14,241 nt of DNA from Anaerolineales bacterium (GCA_016789245.1 JAEURM010000021.1:1-14241), one strand, 5' to 3'; shown: positions 1 through 7,468, counted from the stretch's first letter. Made by a program: numbers and translations. The notes: generated by a model not told the origin, from the sequence alone.

Positions 1-709
1 AAGCAATGCAGTACAGCCAGAACAAATCACCCGTCCGCAATTTATCAGCATAGCGGCGGGAAATGTAGATGAGGCCCACACAAATCAACGCATTGCCAAT
101 CGATTCATAGAGGAACAATGGGTGAAAACGGAGCGCCGGGTCTGTGAAGCCGGGCAGACGGTAAGCGGCTTCAATGTTTAAGCCCCACGGCAAGGTGGTG
201 GGCGCGCCGTACAATTCTTGATTGACGAAGTTGCCCCAGCGGCCCACGGCTTGGCCCAACGCCACAGCGGGCGCCACAATATCTAGCCACTCTAAAAACA
301 CCAGCTTTTGCTGGCGCACGTAAAAGTACAAACCGATGATGCCGCCAATGACGGCACCCGGAATGCCCAGGCCACCATTGCCCACGGCCAGCGCGGCGGG
401 TAGTTTAATTTCAGCGGCACCCACAGTGAACACCGTCACCAAATTGGTTAGGTTGAGGTAGTAAGCCGTATCAAGTCCGGCCTCCACTTGGCTGGGCGAG
501 GGCGTGAAGATGTGCCACAGCCGCGCGCCGATGATGCCGCCGATGAGGGCCCAGATGAGGCCGTCCCACACCAGTTCTGGGTTGTGCCCACGCCGCTTAG
601 CATCGCGCGCCGCCAGCCAGCCGCCAAGGAACGCCCCCGTCATCAAAATCAAACCGTAATACCGCAAGTACAGTGGGCCAATGTGAATGCCAATTTGATC
701 AATAGACAT
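1..709 (-). CDS. lgt: Prolipoprotein diacylglyceryl transferase, C-terminus cut by window edge
   Basis: Lgt is an inner-membrane enzyme that moves diacylglyceryl from phosphatidylglycerol to the lipobox cysteine of prelipoproteins, the first step of lipoprotein maturation. My translation from the ATG at 709 gives 236 residues with several hydrophobic segments. The family signature GRWGNFVNQELYG lies at residues 156-168, its arginine being the catalytic one by family knowledge. HPLFLYE (196-202) is the second conserved block. About 30-50 C-terminal residues are missing beyond the left edge. At the block equivalent to GGMSFHGG in E. coli the sequence reads GGLGIPGA (112-119), so the usual histidine is proline. 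The start lies 17 bases after the stop of the upstream phosphatidyltransferase gene without an obvious Shine-Dalgarno site, so co-transcription is likely. Confidence 0.95.
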   Translation of the reverse strand, partial: MSIDQIGIHIGPLYLRYYGLILMTGAFLGGWLAARDAKRRGHNPELVWDGLIWALIGGIIGARLWHIFTPSPSQVEAGLDTAYYLNLTNLVTVFTVGAAEIKLPAALAVGNGGLGIPGAVIGGIIGLYFYVRQQKLVFLEWLDIVAPAVALGQAVGRWGNFVNQELYGAPTTLPWGLNIEAAYRLPGFTDPALRFHPLFLYESIGNALICVGLIYISRRYADKLRTGDLFWLYCIA

Positions 710-726
710 GATAGTTAAGGTTATTT

Positions 727-1353
727 TTATGGATTAATGAGCGCCTGATTACGCACATGCCACGCGCGTTGCAAGGCGGTGATGTTGGCGAGAATGGCCA
801 CAATCCACAACGCCAGCCACGGCAGGTTAAGGGCCACCAACGGAGCCATCACGAGGTAACGCTCCATGCGGGTGAGGATGCCTACATTGCAATCAAAGCC
901 CAGTGTTTCGGCACGCGCTTTGGTGTAAGACACCATCACACTGCCCATGGTGGCCAAAAATACCAGCAAGCAATACAGCCACGCGTCCGGTGCATTGGAG
1001 CTGAGGTAATAGTAAAGTAAGCCCATGAAAATGAGCATCTCACTCCAACGGTCAGTTACAGAATCTACAAACGCGCCGAGTTTGGTGGGCTTGCCCAATT
1101 TACGCGCCATCGCACCATCCAGCCCATCAAACGGCCCGCCGATGAGGATGATGATGCCACCCACCGTCATCTGGCCGAGGCCAATGAGGATGGCGCCGAG
1201 GGCATTCAGCCCTAAACCGGCCAGCGTCATCATATTGGGCGTCATGCCCAAACGCAGAAAGAATTCAGCGGCTGGCTCAGAGATGCCGCGCAGGCGCACG
1301 CGCATCCAATCGGTGAGCGAGGCAATTTTAGGGGTAGGCTTTTGGGCTTCCAT
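727..1353 (-). CDS. CDP-alcohol phosphatidyltransferase, probably phosphatidylinositol-phosphate synthase
   Basis: This 208-residue membrane enzyme belongs to the CDP-alcohol phosphatidyltransferase family. The full signature D-G-x2-A-R-x8-G-x3-D-x3-D is visible in the stretch from DGAMARKLG to FVDSVTD (about residues 98-120), where the aspartates bind metal and activate the CDP-diacylglycerol. Around six hydrophobic segments are seen. SYTKARAETLG followed by RMERY resembles the inositol-phosphate-binding region of phosphatidylinositol-phosphate and archaetidylinositol-phosphate synthases. The gene directly follows a myo-inositol-1-phosphate synthase gene, so the substrate is most likely inositol-1-phosphate, giving phosphatidylinositol phosphate. 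The family call is firm and the substrate is an inference. Phosphatidylglycerophosphate synthase is the main alternative. The ATG at 1353 has no clear ribosome site; the gap from ino1 holds a strong hairpin. Confidence 0.85.
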   Translation of the reverse strand: MEAQKPTPKIASLTDWMRVRLRGISEPAAEFFLRLGMTPNMMTLAGLGLNALGAILIGLGQMTVGGIIILIGGPFDGLDGAMARKLGKPTKLGAFVDSVTDRWSEMLIFMGLLYYYLSSNAPDAWLYCLLVFLATMGSVMVSYTKARAETLGFDCNVGILTRMERYLVMAPLVALNLPWLALWIVAILANITALQRAWHVRNQALINP

Positions 1354-1364
1354 GGTGGAGCGGA

Positions 1365-1411
1365 GAGCCGAGAGTGAATGGTAATTTCAATCAGCCATTC
1401 GCTCTCGGCTC
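1365..1411. repeat. Hairpin between ino1 and the phosphatidyltransferase gene
   Basis: Arm 1366-1381 (AGCCGAGAGTGAATGG) pairs with 1395-1410 (CCATTCGCTCTCGGCT), with one G-U type mismatch, and G1365-C1411 extends the stem. The loop is 13 bases. No T-run follows on the minus strand, so it does not look like an intrinsic terminator. It may protect or punctuate the mRNA, or be a copy of a dispersed hairpin repeat. Confidence 0.75.
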
Positions 1412-1415
1412 ATCA

Positions 1416-2501
<1,086 letters not shown>

Positions 2502-2574
2502 GCAAAACCTCCATCAGCAGTTGCTGAAAAAAATATATTGATAAGTTTGGCACGTAAACCAAACGGCGTTGCCC

Positions 2575-2580
2575 ATTATA
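2575..2580 (-). promoter_or_regulatory. Probable -10 box for ino1
   Basis: The minus strand reads TATAAT here, a perfect -10 box, about 75 bases before the GTG start. No good -35 box is seen. A short stem (GTTTGG at 2545-2550 with CCAAAC at 2559-2564) would lie in the leader. Confidence 0.45.
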
Positions 2581-2620
2581 AGGCGTTAATGAGTTTAGCG
2601 TTAGCTGTGGCTTGTTGGGA

Positions 2621-2697
2621 CGCTGATGACGCTCATAAACGCTGATTTCGCTGAAAGAATCAACGTTATCTGCGCTTCACAATCAGCGTTTTCAGCG
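2621..2697. repeat. Intergenic repeat rich in CGCTGAT / ATCAGCG
   Basis: The gap between ino1 and the transporter gene (2502-2707) holds no gene. Its right part repeats CGCTGAT or CGCTGAA at 2621, 2640 and 2649 and carries the inverse ATCAGCG / TTCAGCG at 2682 and 2691. AAACGCTGATT (2637-2647) and AATCAGCGTTT (2681-2691) are perfect inverse copies that can fold into a stem. I take it as a degenerate dispersed intergenic repeat. Confidence 0.6.
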
Positions 2698-2707
2698 CAC
2701 TAAAAAC

Positions 2708-3574
2708 TCAACCAAAAAACTTAATGACCATCACACCAGCAGCCACTAAACTCGCCCCTAGCAAGCGCGGCCAGGTGCCAGATTCCTTGAACCAAAACAC
2801 GCCAATGGCCGTGCCCAGCACCACGCTGATTTCACGCGCGGCTCCAGCATAACTGGCCGGCGTGCCCAGCGTCATCACATACAACACAATGGCGTACGCG
2901 GCGATGTTGGTGAAACCGGCCGCCAACGCGCCGCGCCAACCTAACCGCAATTCGGCTTTAAGCGCGGGCCAGCCGGTTTGCCACAGCGTAAGCGGCAGAA
3001 GGCCCACCGCGGCTAGTATCACCGCCAGCACCGTATACAGCAGAGGGTCAAAATAGCGCAACCCGAAACGGTCTGTAATGGTGTAACAGGAGATGCAGAA
3101 GCCGGCCAAAAGCGCCCAACGTGGCCCGCTTTGCCGCACGGCTTTCAGCGGCGCTAACCACGCGCCCAAGCCGGGCAAATTCACAATGTACAAGCCCAGC
3201 ACAATCAGCACAATGCCGCCCACCCCGCCCAGCGTGGGCTGTTCGCGCAGTATCAGCACAGACCAAATGAGTAAAAGCGCTGGGGCCGTGCCGCGTGCCA
3301 ACGGATACACCACGGACATATCTGCAAAATGGTAAGCGCGGGCAATGGCAAAGTAGTAGCCCACTTCAAACACGGTGCTGATGAGGAGGATAACGTAGCC
3401 CTCCAGTGGCGGGTTTTGCCAGCGCAGAATCACCACCGGCGCAAACAGGAGTGAGCCTAGGGCCAGAATCCACCACACGCGCGCATCGCGGTTGGCGGTG
3501 CCGCGCAGAACAATGTGCGCCACCACATGCAAGCACGCTGAACCAAGAATCAACAGTAAGCTGGTGAAGGACAT
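2708..3574 (-). CDS. EamA/DMT-family transporter
   Basis: This is an integral membrane protein of the drug/metabolite transporter superfamily, 288 residues from the ATG at 3574, with roughly ten hydrophobic segments arranged as two EamA halves. RAYHFADMSVVYPLARGTAP is the conserved EamA block of the first half, and the equivalent position in the second half ends GVFWFKESG. The substrate cannot be told from sequence; relatives export metabolites or amino acids. An in-frame TTG at 3589 would add five residues (MCFLA) and is a less likely start. There is no Shine-Dalgarno site. The gene is flanked by a repeat-filled gap and a divergent tRNA, so it is probably transcribed alone. Confidence 0.85.
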   Translation of the reverse strand: MSFTSLLLILGSACLHVVAHIVLRGTANRDARVWWILALGSLLFAPVVILRWQNPPLEGYVILLISTVFEVGYYFAIARAYHFADMSVVYPLARGTAPALLLIWSVLILREQPTLGGVGGIVLIVLGLYIVNLPGLGAWLAPLKAVRQSGPRWALLAGFCISCYTITDRFGLRYFDPLLYTVLAVILAAVGLLPLTLWQTGWPALKAELRLGWRGALAAGFTNIAAYAIVLYVMTLGTPASYAGAAREISVVLGTAIGVFWFKESGTWPRLLGASLVAAGVMVIKFFG

Positions 3575-3606
3575 AGCTAAAAAACACAAAGTGGCGCGAG
3601 AAGTTA

Positions 3607-3615
3607 TGCTATAAT
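3607..3615 (+). promoter_or_regulatory. Extended -10 promoter of tRNA-Pro(CGG)
   Basis: TGCTATAAT gives a perfect -10 box at 3610-3615 with the upstream TG of an extended -10. No usable -35 box lies 16-18 bases upstream. The tRNA starts 32 bases after the -10. Confidence 0.65.
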
Positions 3616-3646
3616 TTCGCCCGCTGTCCGAACCAGCATTTTACCT

Positions 3647-3723
<77 letters not shown>

Positions 3724-3755
3724 AACAGACCAGATAAAGCTTCTGGTCTGTTTTT
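3724..3755 (+). terminator. Intrinsic terminator of tRNA-Pro(CGG)
   Basis: AACAGACCAGA (3724-3734) pairs perfectly with TCTGGTCTGTT (3742-3752) around a 7-base loop, and a T-run continues to 3755. Confidence 0.9.
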
Positions 3756-3803
3756 ATTTCAGGCAGAACACACGAGGCCACAGGTTGCCCCAGTGGGGCC
3801 AAG

Positions 3804-3890
3804 CAAATCTTCCCGCCCCGACTAATAGACCAGATAGTATTTCTGGTCTGTTTTTATTTCAGGCGGAACGCCTGAGGCCGAAGGTTGCCA
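3804..3890 (+). repeat. Tandem copy of the tRNA-Pro 3' end plus its terminator
   Basis: This block repeats 3704-3790 at an exact offset of 100 bases; I count about 73 identical positions of 87. It starts inside the T arm, keeps the CGCCCCGACTA end of the tRNA, and carries a second terminator hairpin (3824-3834 with 3842-3852, then a T-run). No 5' part of a tRNA lies in front of it, so it is not a working tRNA. It looks like a decayed duplicate or a recombination remnant at a tRNA 3' end. Confidence 0.85.
3824..3855 (+). terminator. Second terminator-like hairpin, in the duplicated block
   Basis: AATAGACCAGA pairs with TCTGGTCTGTT (one G-T pair), followed by the same T-run as the first copy. 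The stem is kept although the loop has changed, so it may act as a back-up terminator against transcription into the convergent panE. Confidence 0.7.
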
Positions 3891-3898
3891 ATAAACTT

Positions 3899-4906
3899 TC
3901 ACCCATTTAAGCGTTGAAGCAATTGCGCGGGTTGCCGCCGGAAAGCATCACGCGGCTGGAGGCCGGTGCTTAAATCTTCTAAGGTTTGGGTGAGCAATTG
4001 ATTGACGGGTGTGGGCACGCCAGCTTCTGCACCGTGACGCACCACTGCACCGTTCAGCCAGTTCACCTCAGTTTGTTGGCCGCTGTGCAAATCTATGTGA
4101 AAAGATGGCATTTTGCCGCCGCGCCCCCGCGCCACGCCGCGCACAAGCAGAGGCCGCGCCAACCATGCGGGCAAACGCGTCCCCATCGCCAGCGCCCGCA
4201 CCGGCGTGCTGGGCAAATCCACCACGGCGTAATTTTTTTTGTGCATCACGGCCAAGCACTCGCGGAGCATCCGCATCTCCAACGCAAACAAGCGCGTATC
4301 CGCAAAAATCTCCGCCACCGTCATATCCAAAATGGCGGAGGTGGCATTGCCCACTAAATTGGTGAGGAGCTTAGACCATTTCAGCGCGTCAGCGGAGGCG
4401 TAGCTCTGGGCGTTTAGGCCGGCTTGGCGCAGAGTGGTCAGCAGGCGTTCACTAAGCGGATGCCCCAGCGCCACACCCACGCCGCGTGCCCGTTCCACCT
4501 GCACATCACCCGCCACGCGCCGCGCCACTGCTGTAGTAACAGTTCCGGCCAGCACGCGTTCCGCGCCAAACGCTTGCACCAGCGCGGCTTCATTGCCAAT
4601 GCCGTTTTGCAAACACACCATGAGCGGCGGCGCAGTTGTTACGGCGCGCAAGTCTCTGATGGCGTTGGCCGTATCATAGGCTTTGAGGGCAAACAGAATA
4701 GCATCCGGTGCAGAGTTCAGCGCGGCGGGCAGAGAATCAAAAATGTTGATGGAAGAAACGGGCGCGCCGTTGAGCCGGAAACCGTTGGCGCGCAAGTGAG
4801 CGGCGGTGGCCGGGCGGGCGTAAACACTCACGGGCAACCCGGCTTGGGCCAAGCTGGCGCCCAAGTAAGTGCCAATTGCGCCAGCGCCAAAGATGAGGAA
4901 GTTCAT
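3899..4906 (-). CDS. panE: 2-dehydropantoate 2-reductase (ketopantoate reductase)
   Basis: PanE reduces ketopantoate to pantoate with NADPH in the cytosolic pathway to pantothenate and coenzyme A. The 335-residue product starts with the Rossmann motif GAGAIGTYLG (residues 7-16). LFALKAYDT holds the conserved lysine near residue 75, and LQNGIGNE (about 99-106) is a family block. KWSKLLTNLVGN (176-187) carries the candidate catalytic lysine. The C-terminal ApbA_C domain shows the S-x-x-x-D-L-x-x-G and TEVNWLNG pattern, ending in GVPTPVNQLL. No ribosome site is evident before the ATG. Related ApbA-like reductases with other keto-acid substrates cannot be excluded. Neighbours on the same strand are the unknown 119-residue gene and fmt, with a large palindrome between. 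Confidence 0.9.
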   Translation of the reverse strand: MNFLIFGAGAIGTYLGASLAQAGLPVSVYARPATAAHLRANGFRLNGAPVSSINIFDSLPAALNSAPDAILFALKAYDTANAIRDLRAVTTAPPLMVCLQNGIGNEAALVQAFGAERVLAGTVTTAVARRVAGDVQVERARGVGVALGHPLSERLLTTLRQAGLNAQSYASADALKWSKLLTNLVGNATSAILDMTVAEIFADTRLFALEMRMLRECLAVMHKKNYAVVDLPSTPVRALAMGTRLPAWLARPLLVRGVARGRGGKMPSFHIDLHSGQQTEVNWLNGAVVRHGAEAGVPTPVNQLLTQTLEDLSTGLQPRDAFRRQPAQLLQRLNG

Positions 4907-4918
4907 ATTTTTAGCAGG

Positions 4919-5032
4919 TGGTTAACCACGAAGGAACAAAGAACGCTACCACCTAAAGATGACAAGCGTTCACGAAGTCTTTTTCCTTTTCCTTCGTGGG
5001 CTTGGTGGCTTTCGCTTCTTTGTGGTTAAACG
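4919..5032. repeat. Long imperfect palindrome of the ACCACGAAG type
   Basis: The left end (GTTAACCACGAAGGAACAAA, 4921-4940) is an imperfect inverse of the right end (CTTCTTTGTGGTTAAAC, 5016-5032). An inner pair, CACGAAG (4971-4977) and CTTCGTG (4992-4998), is also inverse. Similar CTTCGTG...TTTGTGGTTAA repeats are, to my knowledge, common between genes in several environmental phyla. The right half overlaps the end of the neighbouring gene and encodes its last 20 residues. Confidence 0.75.
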
Positions 5033-5329
5033 TTTCTTAGGTTTGCGGCGCGGCAGAGCGGCTTGGCCACGGCCTAATTCAGCGCACAATTTTTCGCGCC
5101 CGCTAACGGCCAATGTTTCTAGGATAAATTTGGCCGTGCGTGTGGCCATAGTTTTGCTCAGGCCCAGTTTTTTGGTGAGGAGTGGCACCAGAAATTTCAG
5201 GGCGGCGGCAGTGCCATCATCCAGTAATTCATTCGCGTCAGAGCCACGGCGCTGGTCACACAAAAATTCATACAGTGTGGGCCGTACTTTTGGGCCAAGG
5301 GAGTCAATCAAGTCAGTGAGAGCGCTCAT
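4970..5329 (-). CDS. Hypothetical protein with lysine/arginine-rich tail
   Basis: I do not recognise this 119-residue protein. Residues 1-85 look helical and soluble, with hydrophobic and charged residues alternating and no membrane span. From about residue 92 the chain becomes strongly basic (RRKPKKR, then KKRKPP and RRKRKK). The last 20 residues and the stop lie inside the palindromic repeat at 4919-5032, so the tail may be a recent addition. Such a tail could bind nucleic acid, but this is only inference. The ATG at 5329 has no Shine-Dalgarno site and is preceded by another repeat. It sits between fmt and panE on the same strand. That it is a true gene is likely but not certain; it is the only plausible reading of this 580-base gap. 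Confidence 0.55.
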   Translation of the reverse strand: MSALTDLIDSLGPKVRPTLYEFLCDQRRGSDANELLDDGTAAALKFLVPLLTKKLGLSKTMATRTAKFILETLAVSGREKLCAELGRGQAALPRRKPKKRLTTKKRKPPSPRRKRKKTS

Positions 5330-5338
5330 AAGGTTTTT

Positions 5339-5405
5339 GGGACACGGACGAACACGGAAAAATTCTTTGCAAAGAAAACTTAGCGGGCTTAGCGTTCTTT
5401 GCGAG
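5339..5405. repeat. Intergenic repeat region between fmt and the hypothetical gene
   Basis: The stretch contains the tandem ACACGGA units at 5342 and 5352, a perfect palindrome TTCTTTGCAAAGAA at 5363-5376, and a doubled CTTAGCG. On the minus strand it reads as CCGTGT-type repeats, resembling the stretch before recQ. No gene is seen in it. Confidence 0.6.
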
Positions 5406-5412
5406 AGATAAA

Positions 5413-6336
5413 CTACTTCAATCGTGCGCCGATGAAATCACGCGCGCCGCGCGCAAAATCGGCGGCAGGCATGGGCTTTTTGCCGGCGGGCTGAATCACT
5501 TCTAGCAACAAACCGCCAGTGCCGCAAGCTACGGCCACGCCGCGTGGCGTTTGCGCAACAGTTCCCGGCTCTCCGCGCATATCTGGCGCAAGGCTGGTTT
5601 TGAGAATCTTTACCGGCTGGCCGTTCCATAGTGCAAACGTACCGGGCCACGGCGTAAAGGCACGCACACGGCGCTCCAACACTTCGGCGGTTTGGGCAAA
5701 ATTGAGATGGCCGTCTTCTTTCTTCAGTTGCGGCGCGTAGGTGGCCTGTTCGTCATTTTGCGGCGTGGGCGTGAGCGTGCCGGATAAAATTGATGGCAGA
5801 GTCTCAATCAATAAATCCGCGCCAAGCTGAGCCAGCCGCGCGGTTAAAGTGGCGGTGGTGTCATCGGCCGCAATCGGCTCCGCGCGCTTCGCTAGCATCG
5901 CGCCCGTATCCAAACCCACATCCATGTGCATGATGGTGCAACCGGTTTCTGTATCACCTGCCAAAATAGAAGCGGCAATGGGGGCGGCACCGCGCCAACG
6001 TGGAAGCAAAGAAGCGTGAACGTTGATACAGCCGTGCGGCGGTAGGTTCAGCACCGCGGGCTTTAGGATTTGGCCGAAGGCGGCCACCACAATCAAATCG
6101 GGTTGCCACGCGGCCAGTTGGGCTTGGGCATCTGGCTCACGCAGTTTGTGCGGCTGGATGAGGGGCAAACCCGCTTGCATCGCAAATTGCTTAACGGGTG
6201 AGAAGGCCACTTTATTGCCACGCCCGGCGGCTCTATCTGGCTGAGTGACAACGCCCACCACCGTGTAATTTTGATGGAGGGTGTGCAGGCTGGGCACAGC
6301 AAACTCGGGTGTGCCCATAAAAACGATGCGCGTCAT
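5413..6336 (-). CDS. fmt: Methionyl-tRNA formyltransferase
   Basis: Fmt formylates the initiator Met-tRNA with 10-formyltetrahydrofolate before translation starts. I place the start at the ATG at 6336, giving 307 residues beginning MTRIVFMGTPEFAVPSL, as in well-known Fmt proteins of about 310 residues. The open frame runs to 6396, but those 20 extra residues have no counterpart. INVHASLLPRWRGAAPI (104-120) holds the catalytic Asn105 and His107, and MDVGLDTGAM (138-147) holds Asp143. The C-terminal domain with RVRAFTPWPGT is typical of the tRNA-binding part. A minus-strand TAGAAT lies seven bases before the ATG, so the mRNA may be leaderless. The usual partner def is not adjacent. Confidence 0.95.
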   Translation of the reverse strand: MTRIVFMGTPEFAVPSLHTLHQNYTVVGVVTQPDRAAGRGNKVAFSPVKQFAMQAGLPLIQPHKLREPDAQAQLAAWQPDLIVVAAFGQILKPAVLNLPPHGCINVHASLLPRWRGAAPIAASILAGDTETGCTIMHMDVGLDTGAMLAKRAEPIAADDTTATLTARLAQLGADLLIETLPSILSGTLTPTPQNDEQATYAPQLKKEDGHLNFAQTAEVLERRVRAFTPWPGTFALWNGQPVKILKTSLAPDMRGEPGTVAQTPRGVAVACGTGGLLLEVIQPAGKKPMPAADFARGARDFIGARLK

Positions 6337-6343
6337 GGGCGGC

Positions 6344-6349
6344 ATTCTA
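6344..6349 (-). promoter_or_regulatory. Possible -10 box of fmt (leaderless)
   Basis: The minus strand reads TAGAAT, five of six matches to consensus, with GCCGCCC between it and the ATG at 6336. Transcription would start at or next to the start codon. It also argues against the alternative ATG at 6345, which overlaps the box. No clear -35 box is seen. Confidence 0.4.
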
Positions 6350-6409
6350 AACCAGAGTGTGCGTTTGGAACACCAGCAAAACGGCACCGCCATCATTAAA
6401 GGCTGTGCT

Positions 6410-6437
6410 TTGCACTTCTACGTAATTCGCATAGAAT
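6410..6437 (+). promoter_or_regulatory. Promoter of the first DUF4870-like gene
   Basis: TTGCAC (6410-6415) and TAGAAT (6432-6437) are 16 bases apart. The start codon lies 36 bases further on, with AAGGAG at 6461-6466, seven bases before it. Confidence 0.6.
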
Positions 6438-6473
6438 GTAGGCATCTAAGCTAGTTTCACAAGGAGTTTCAAC

Positions 6474-6818
6474 ATGTCTGATCAACCCATGATGGGCGAT
6501 ATGAGCGGGGGCATTACCAGTGACGATAAACTTTGGTCATTGTTGGCTTACATATTCAGCCCAATTGTTCCCGTCATTCTCATGCTGATGGAAGATAAAA
6601 AGAGTCGGCCCTTTATCCGCTCCCATAATGCGCAGGCGTTGGCGCTCGGCCTTATTAACTGGGTGGCCGCCTTTGTGCTTTCGTGGGCCATTATTGGTTG
6701 CTGTATCAGTGTGGTAGTGGGTATTTACCAAATCTACTGCGGCATTCAAGCGTACCAAGGCAAGACCGTAACCGTGCCAGTGCTGACCGACTTTATCAAA
6801 AATCAAGGTTGGGCGTAA
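6474..6818 (+). CDS. Small DUF4870-like membrane protein
   Basis: This is a 114-residue membrane protein with the pattern of the DUF4870 (Tic20-like fold) family. A short hydrophilic head (1-17) is followed by DDKLWSLLAYIFSPIVPVIL, a first membrane segment. A charged loop with FIRSHNAQALALG follows, a block typical of the family, and then two further membrane segments around residues 60-95. The role of the family is unknown to me. A cysteine pair and one further cysteine (GCC at about 80, C at about 91) lie in the last segments. A good promoter and ribosome site precede it and a perfect terminator follows, so it is probably a single-gene transcript. It differs clearly from the second family member just downstream. 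Confidence 0.8.
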   Translation: MSDQPMMGDMSGGITSDDKLWSLLAYIFSPIVPVILMLMEDKKSRPFIRSHNAQALALGLINWVAAFVLSWAIIGCCISVVVGIYQIYCGIQAYQGKTVTVPVLTDFIKNQGWA

Positions 6819-6835
6819 GCTCCCCATGTGTTATC

Positions 6836-6875
6836 AGACCCTAACGGTCTTAAAGACCGTTAGGGTCTTTTTTTT
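6836..6875 (+). terminator. Strong intrinsic terminator after the first DUF4870-like gene
   Basis: AGACCCTAACGGTCT (6836-6850) and AGACCGTTAGGGTCT (6854-6868) form a perfect 15-base stem with a 3-base loop, followed by eight T (6868-6875). Confidence 0.95.
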
Positions 6876-6925
6876 GCAACCGGTTGGAACATGGCGCGTA
6901 ATACTGGGCAAGGAGATTAGCAACC

Positions 6926-7390
6926 ATGACTGACACACCTTTGCCGGAAACCGGCAACTTACCCCCCACTTCCAACCCAGAAGCCGCGCCGCTTTCCGTT
7001 GGCGATGAACGCACGTGGGCCATGCTGGCGCACCTCACAGTCTTAATCAACTTAGTGACTGGTTTTGTTGGCCCAATTGCCGCTTTGGTCATTTACATTG
7101 TGTACCAAAATCGCTCGCGGTACGTGGCGTACCACGCTATGCAGAGCTTTGTGAATCAGCTCATTTGGTGGGTGGGCGGCGGCACTATCATTGGCCTCGT
7201 GTGGGCGGCTACCGGCTTGCTTTCCACGGTGCTGATTGGCATTCTCTGTATTCCGCTCGCTTGCGTCATCACACTCATGCCACTTTGGTCTATTGTGGCG
7301 GGCGTGTGGGGCGCTATTGAAACCAACGCTGGCCGAGACTTTAAATATTGGCTAGTAGGCGATTGGGTGCGCGGCACGCTGACGGGCTAG
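6926..7390 (+). CDS. Second DUF4870-like membrane protein
   Basis: This 154-residue protein has a proline-rich, polar N-terminus of about 25 residues, then GDERTWAMLAHLTVLINLVTG. This matches the DUF4870 pattern of a charged start and first membrane segment. YVAYHAMQSFVNQLIWW is the family's conserved loop block, equivalent to the FIRSHNAQAL block of the upstream paralogue. Further hydrophobic segments lie at about 75-130. The C-terminus ends in a polar FKYWLVGDWVRG stretch. AAGGAG at 6910-6915 lies ten bases before the ATG. The strong terminator in front separates it from its paralogue, so the two are likely expressed independently. Function is unknown. Confidence 0.8.
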   Translation: MTDTPLPETGNLPPTSNPEAAPLSVGDERTWAMLAHLTVLINLVTGFVGPIAALVIYIVYQNRSRYVAYHAMQSFVNQLIWWVGGGTIIGLVWAATGLLSTVLIGILCIPLACVITLMPLWSIVAGVWGAIETNAGRDFKYWLVGDWVRGTLTG

Positions 7391-7399
7391 GGTTGAATG

Positions 7400-7460
7400 A
7401 ATAACCAATAACTAGTAACGGCTCAGCTTAGTTACTAGTTATTGGTTATTGGGATTTTTT
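7400..7460 (+). terminator. Long perfect hairpin with T-run before recJ
   Basis: The arms 7400-7419 and 7431-7450 are exact inverse copies, 20 bases each, around an 11-base loop, followed by GGGA and six T (7455-7460). It can stop transcription from the DUF4870-like gene. Its right arm contains TTATTGGTTATTGG, which recurs inside the YfhO-family gene, so the hairpin may be a captured repeat. Confidence 0.85.
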
Positions 7461-7468
7461 GCTACACT
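7460..7468 (+). promoter_or_regulatory. Extended -10 promoter of recJ (leaderless)
   Basis: TGCTACACT is an extended -10 element (TG, then TACACT at 7463-7468). Only eight bases separate it from the ATG at 7477 and no Shine-Dalgarno site is present, so the transcript probably begins at the start codon. Confidence 0.5.

Noticed and set aside
2502..2575. Riboswitch in the ino1 leader
   Set aside because: Only a six-base stem (2545-2564) can be drawn; nothing matches a riboswitch fold I know.
3575..3589. TTG start for the EamA transporter
   Set aside because: It adds only MCFLA before an ATG that starts the first membrane segment naturally; neither has a Shine-Dalgarno site, so ATG is preferred.
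4424..5029. Plus-strand open frame of about 200 residues across the panE start
   Set aside because: It is antisense to panE and runs into the palindromic repeat; composition looks like a shadow frame.
6337..6396. N-terminal extension of Fmt from an upstream ATG
   Set aside because: The 20 extra residues (starting MMAVPFCW) are not Fmt-like, while the ATG at 6336 gives the canonical start and length.
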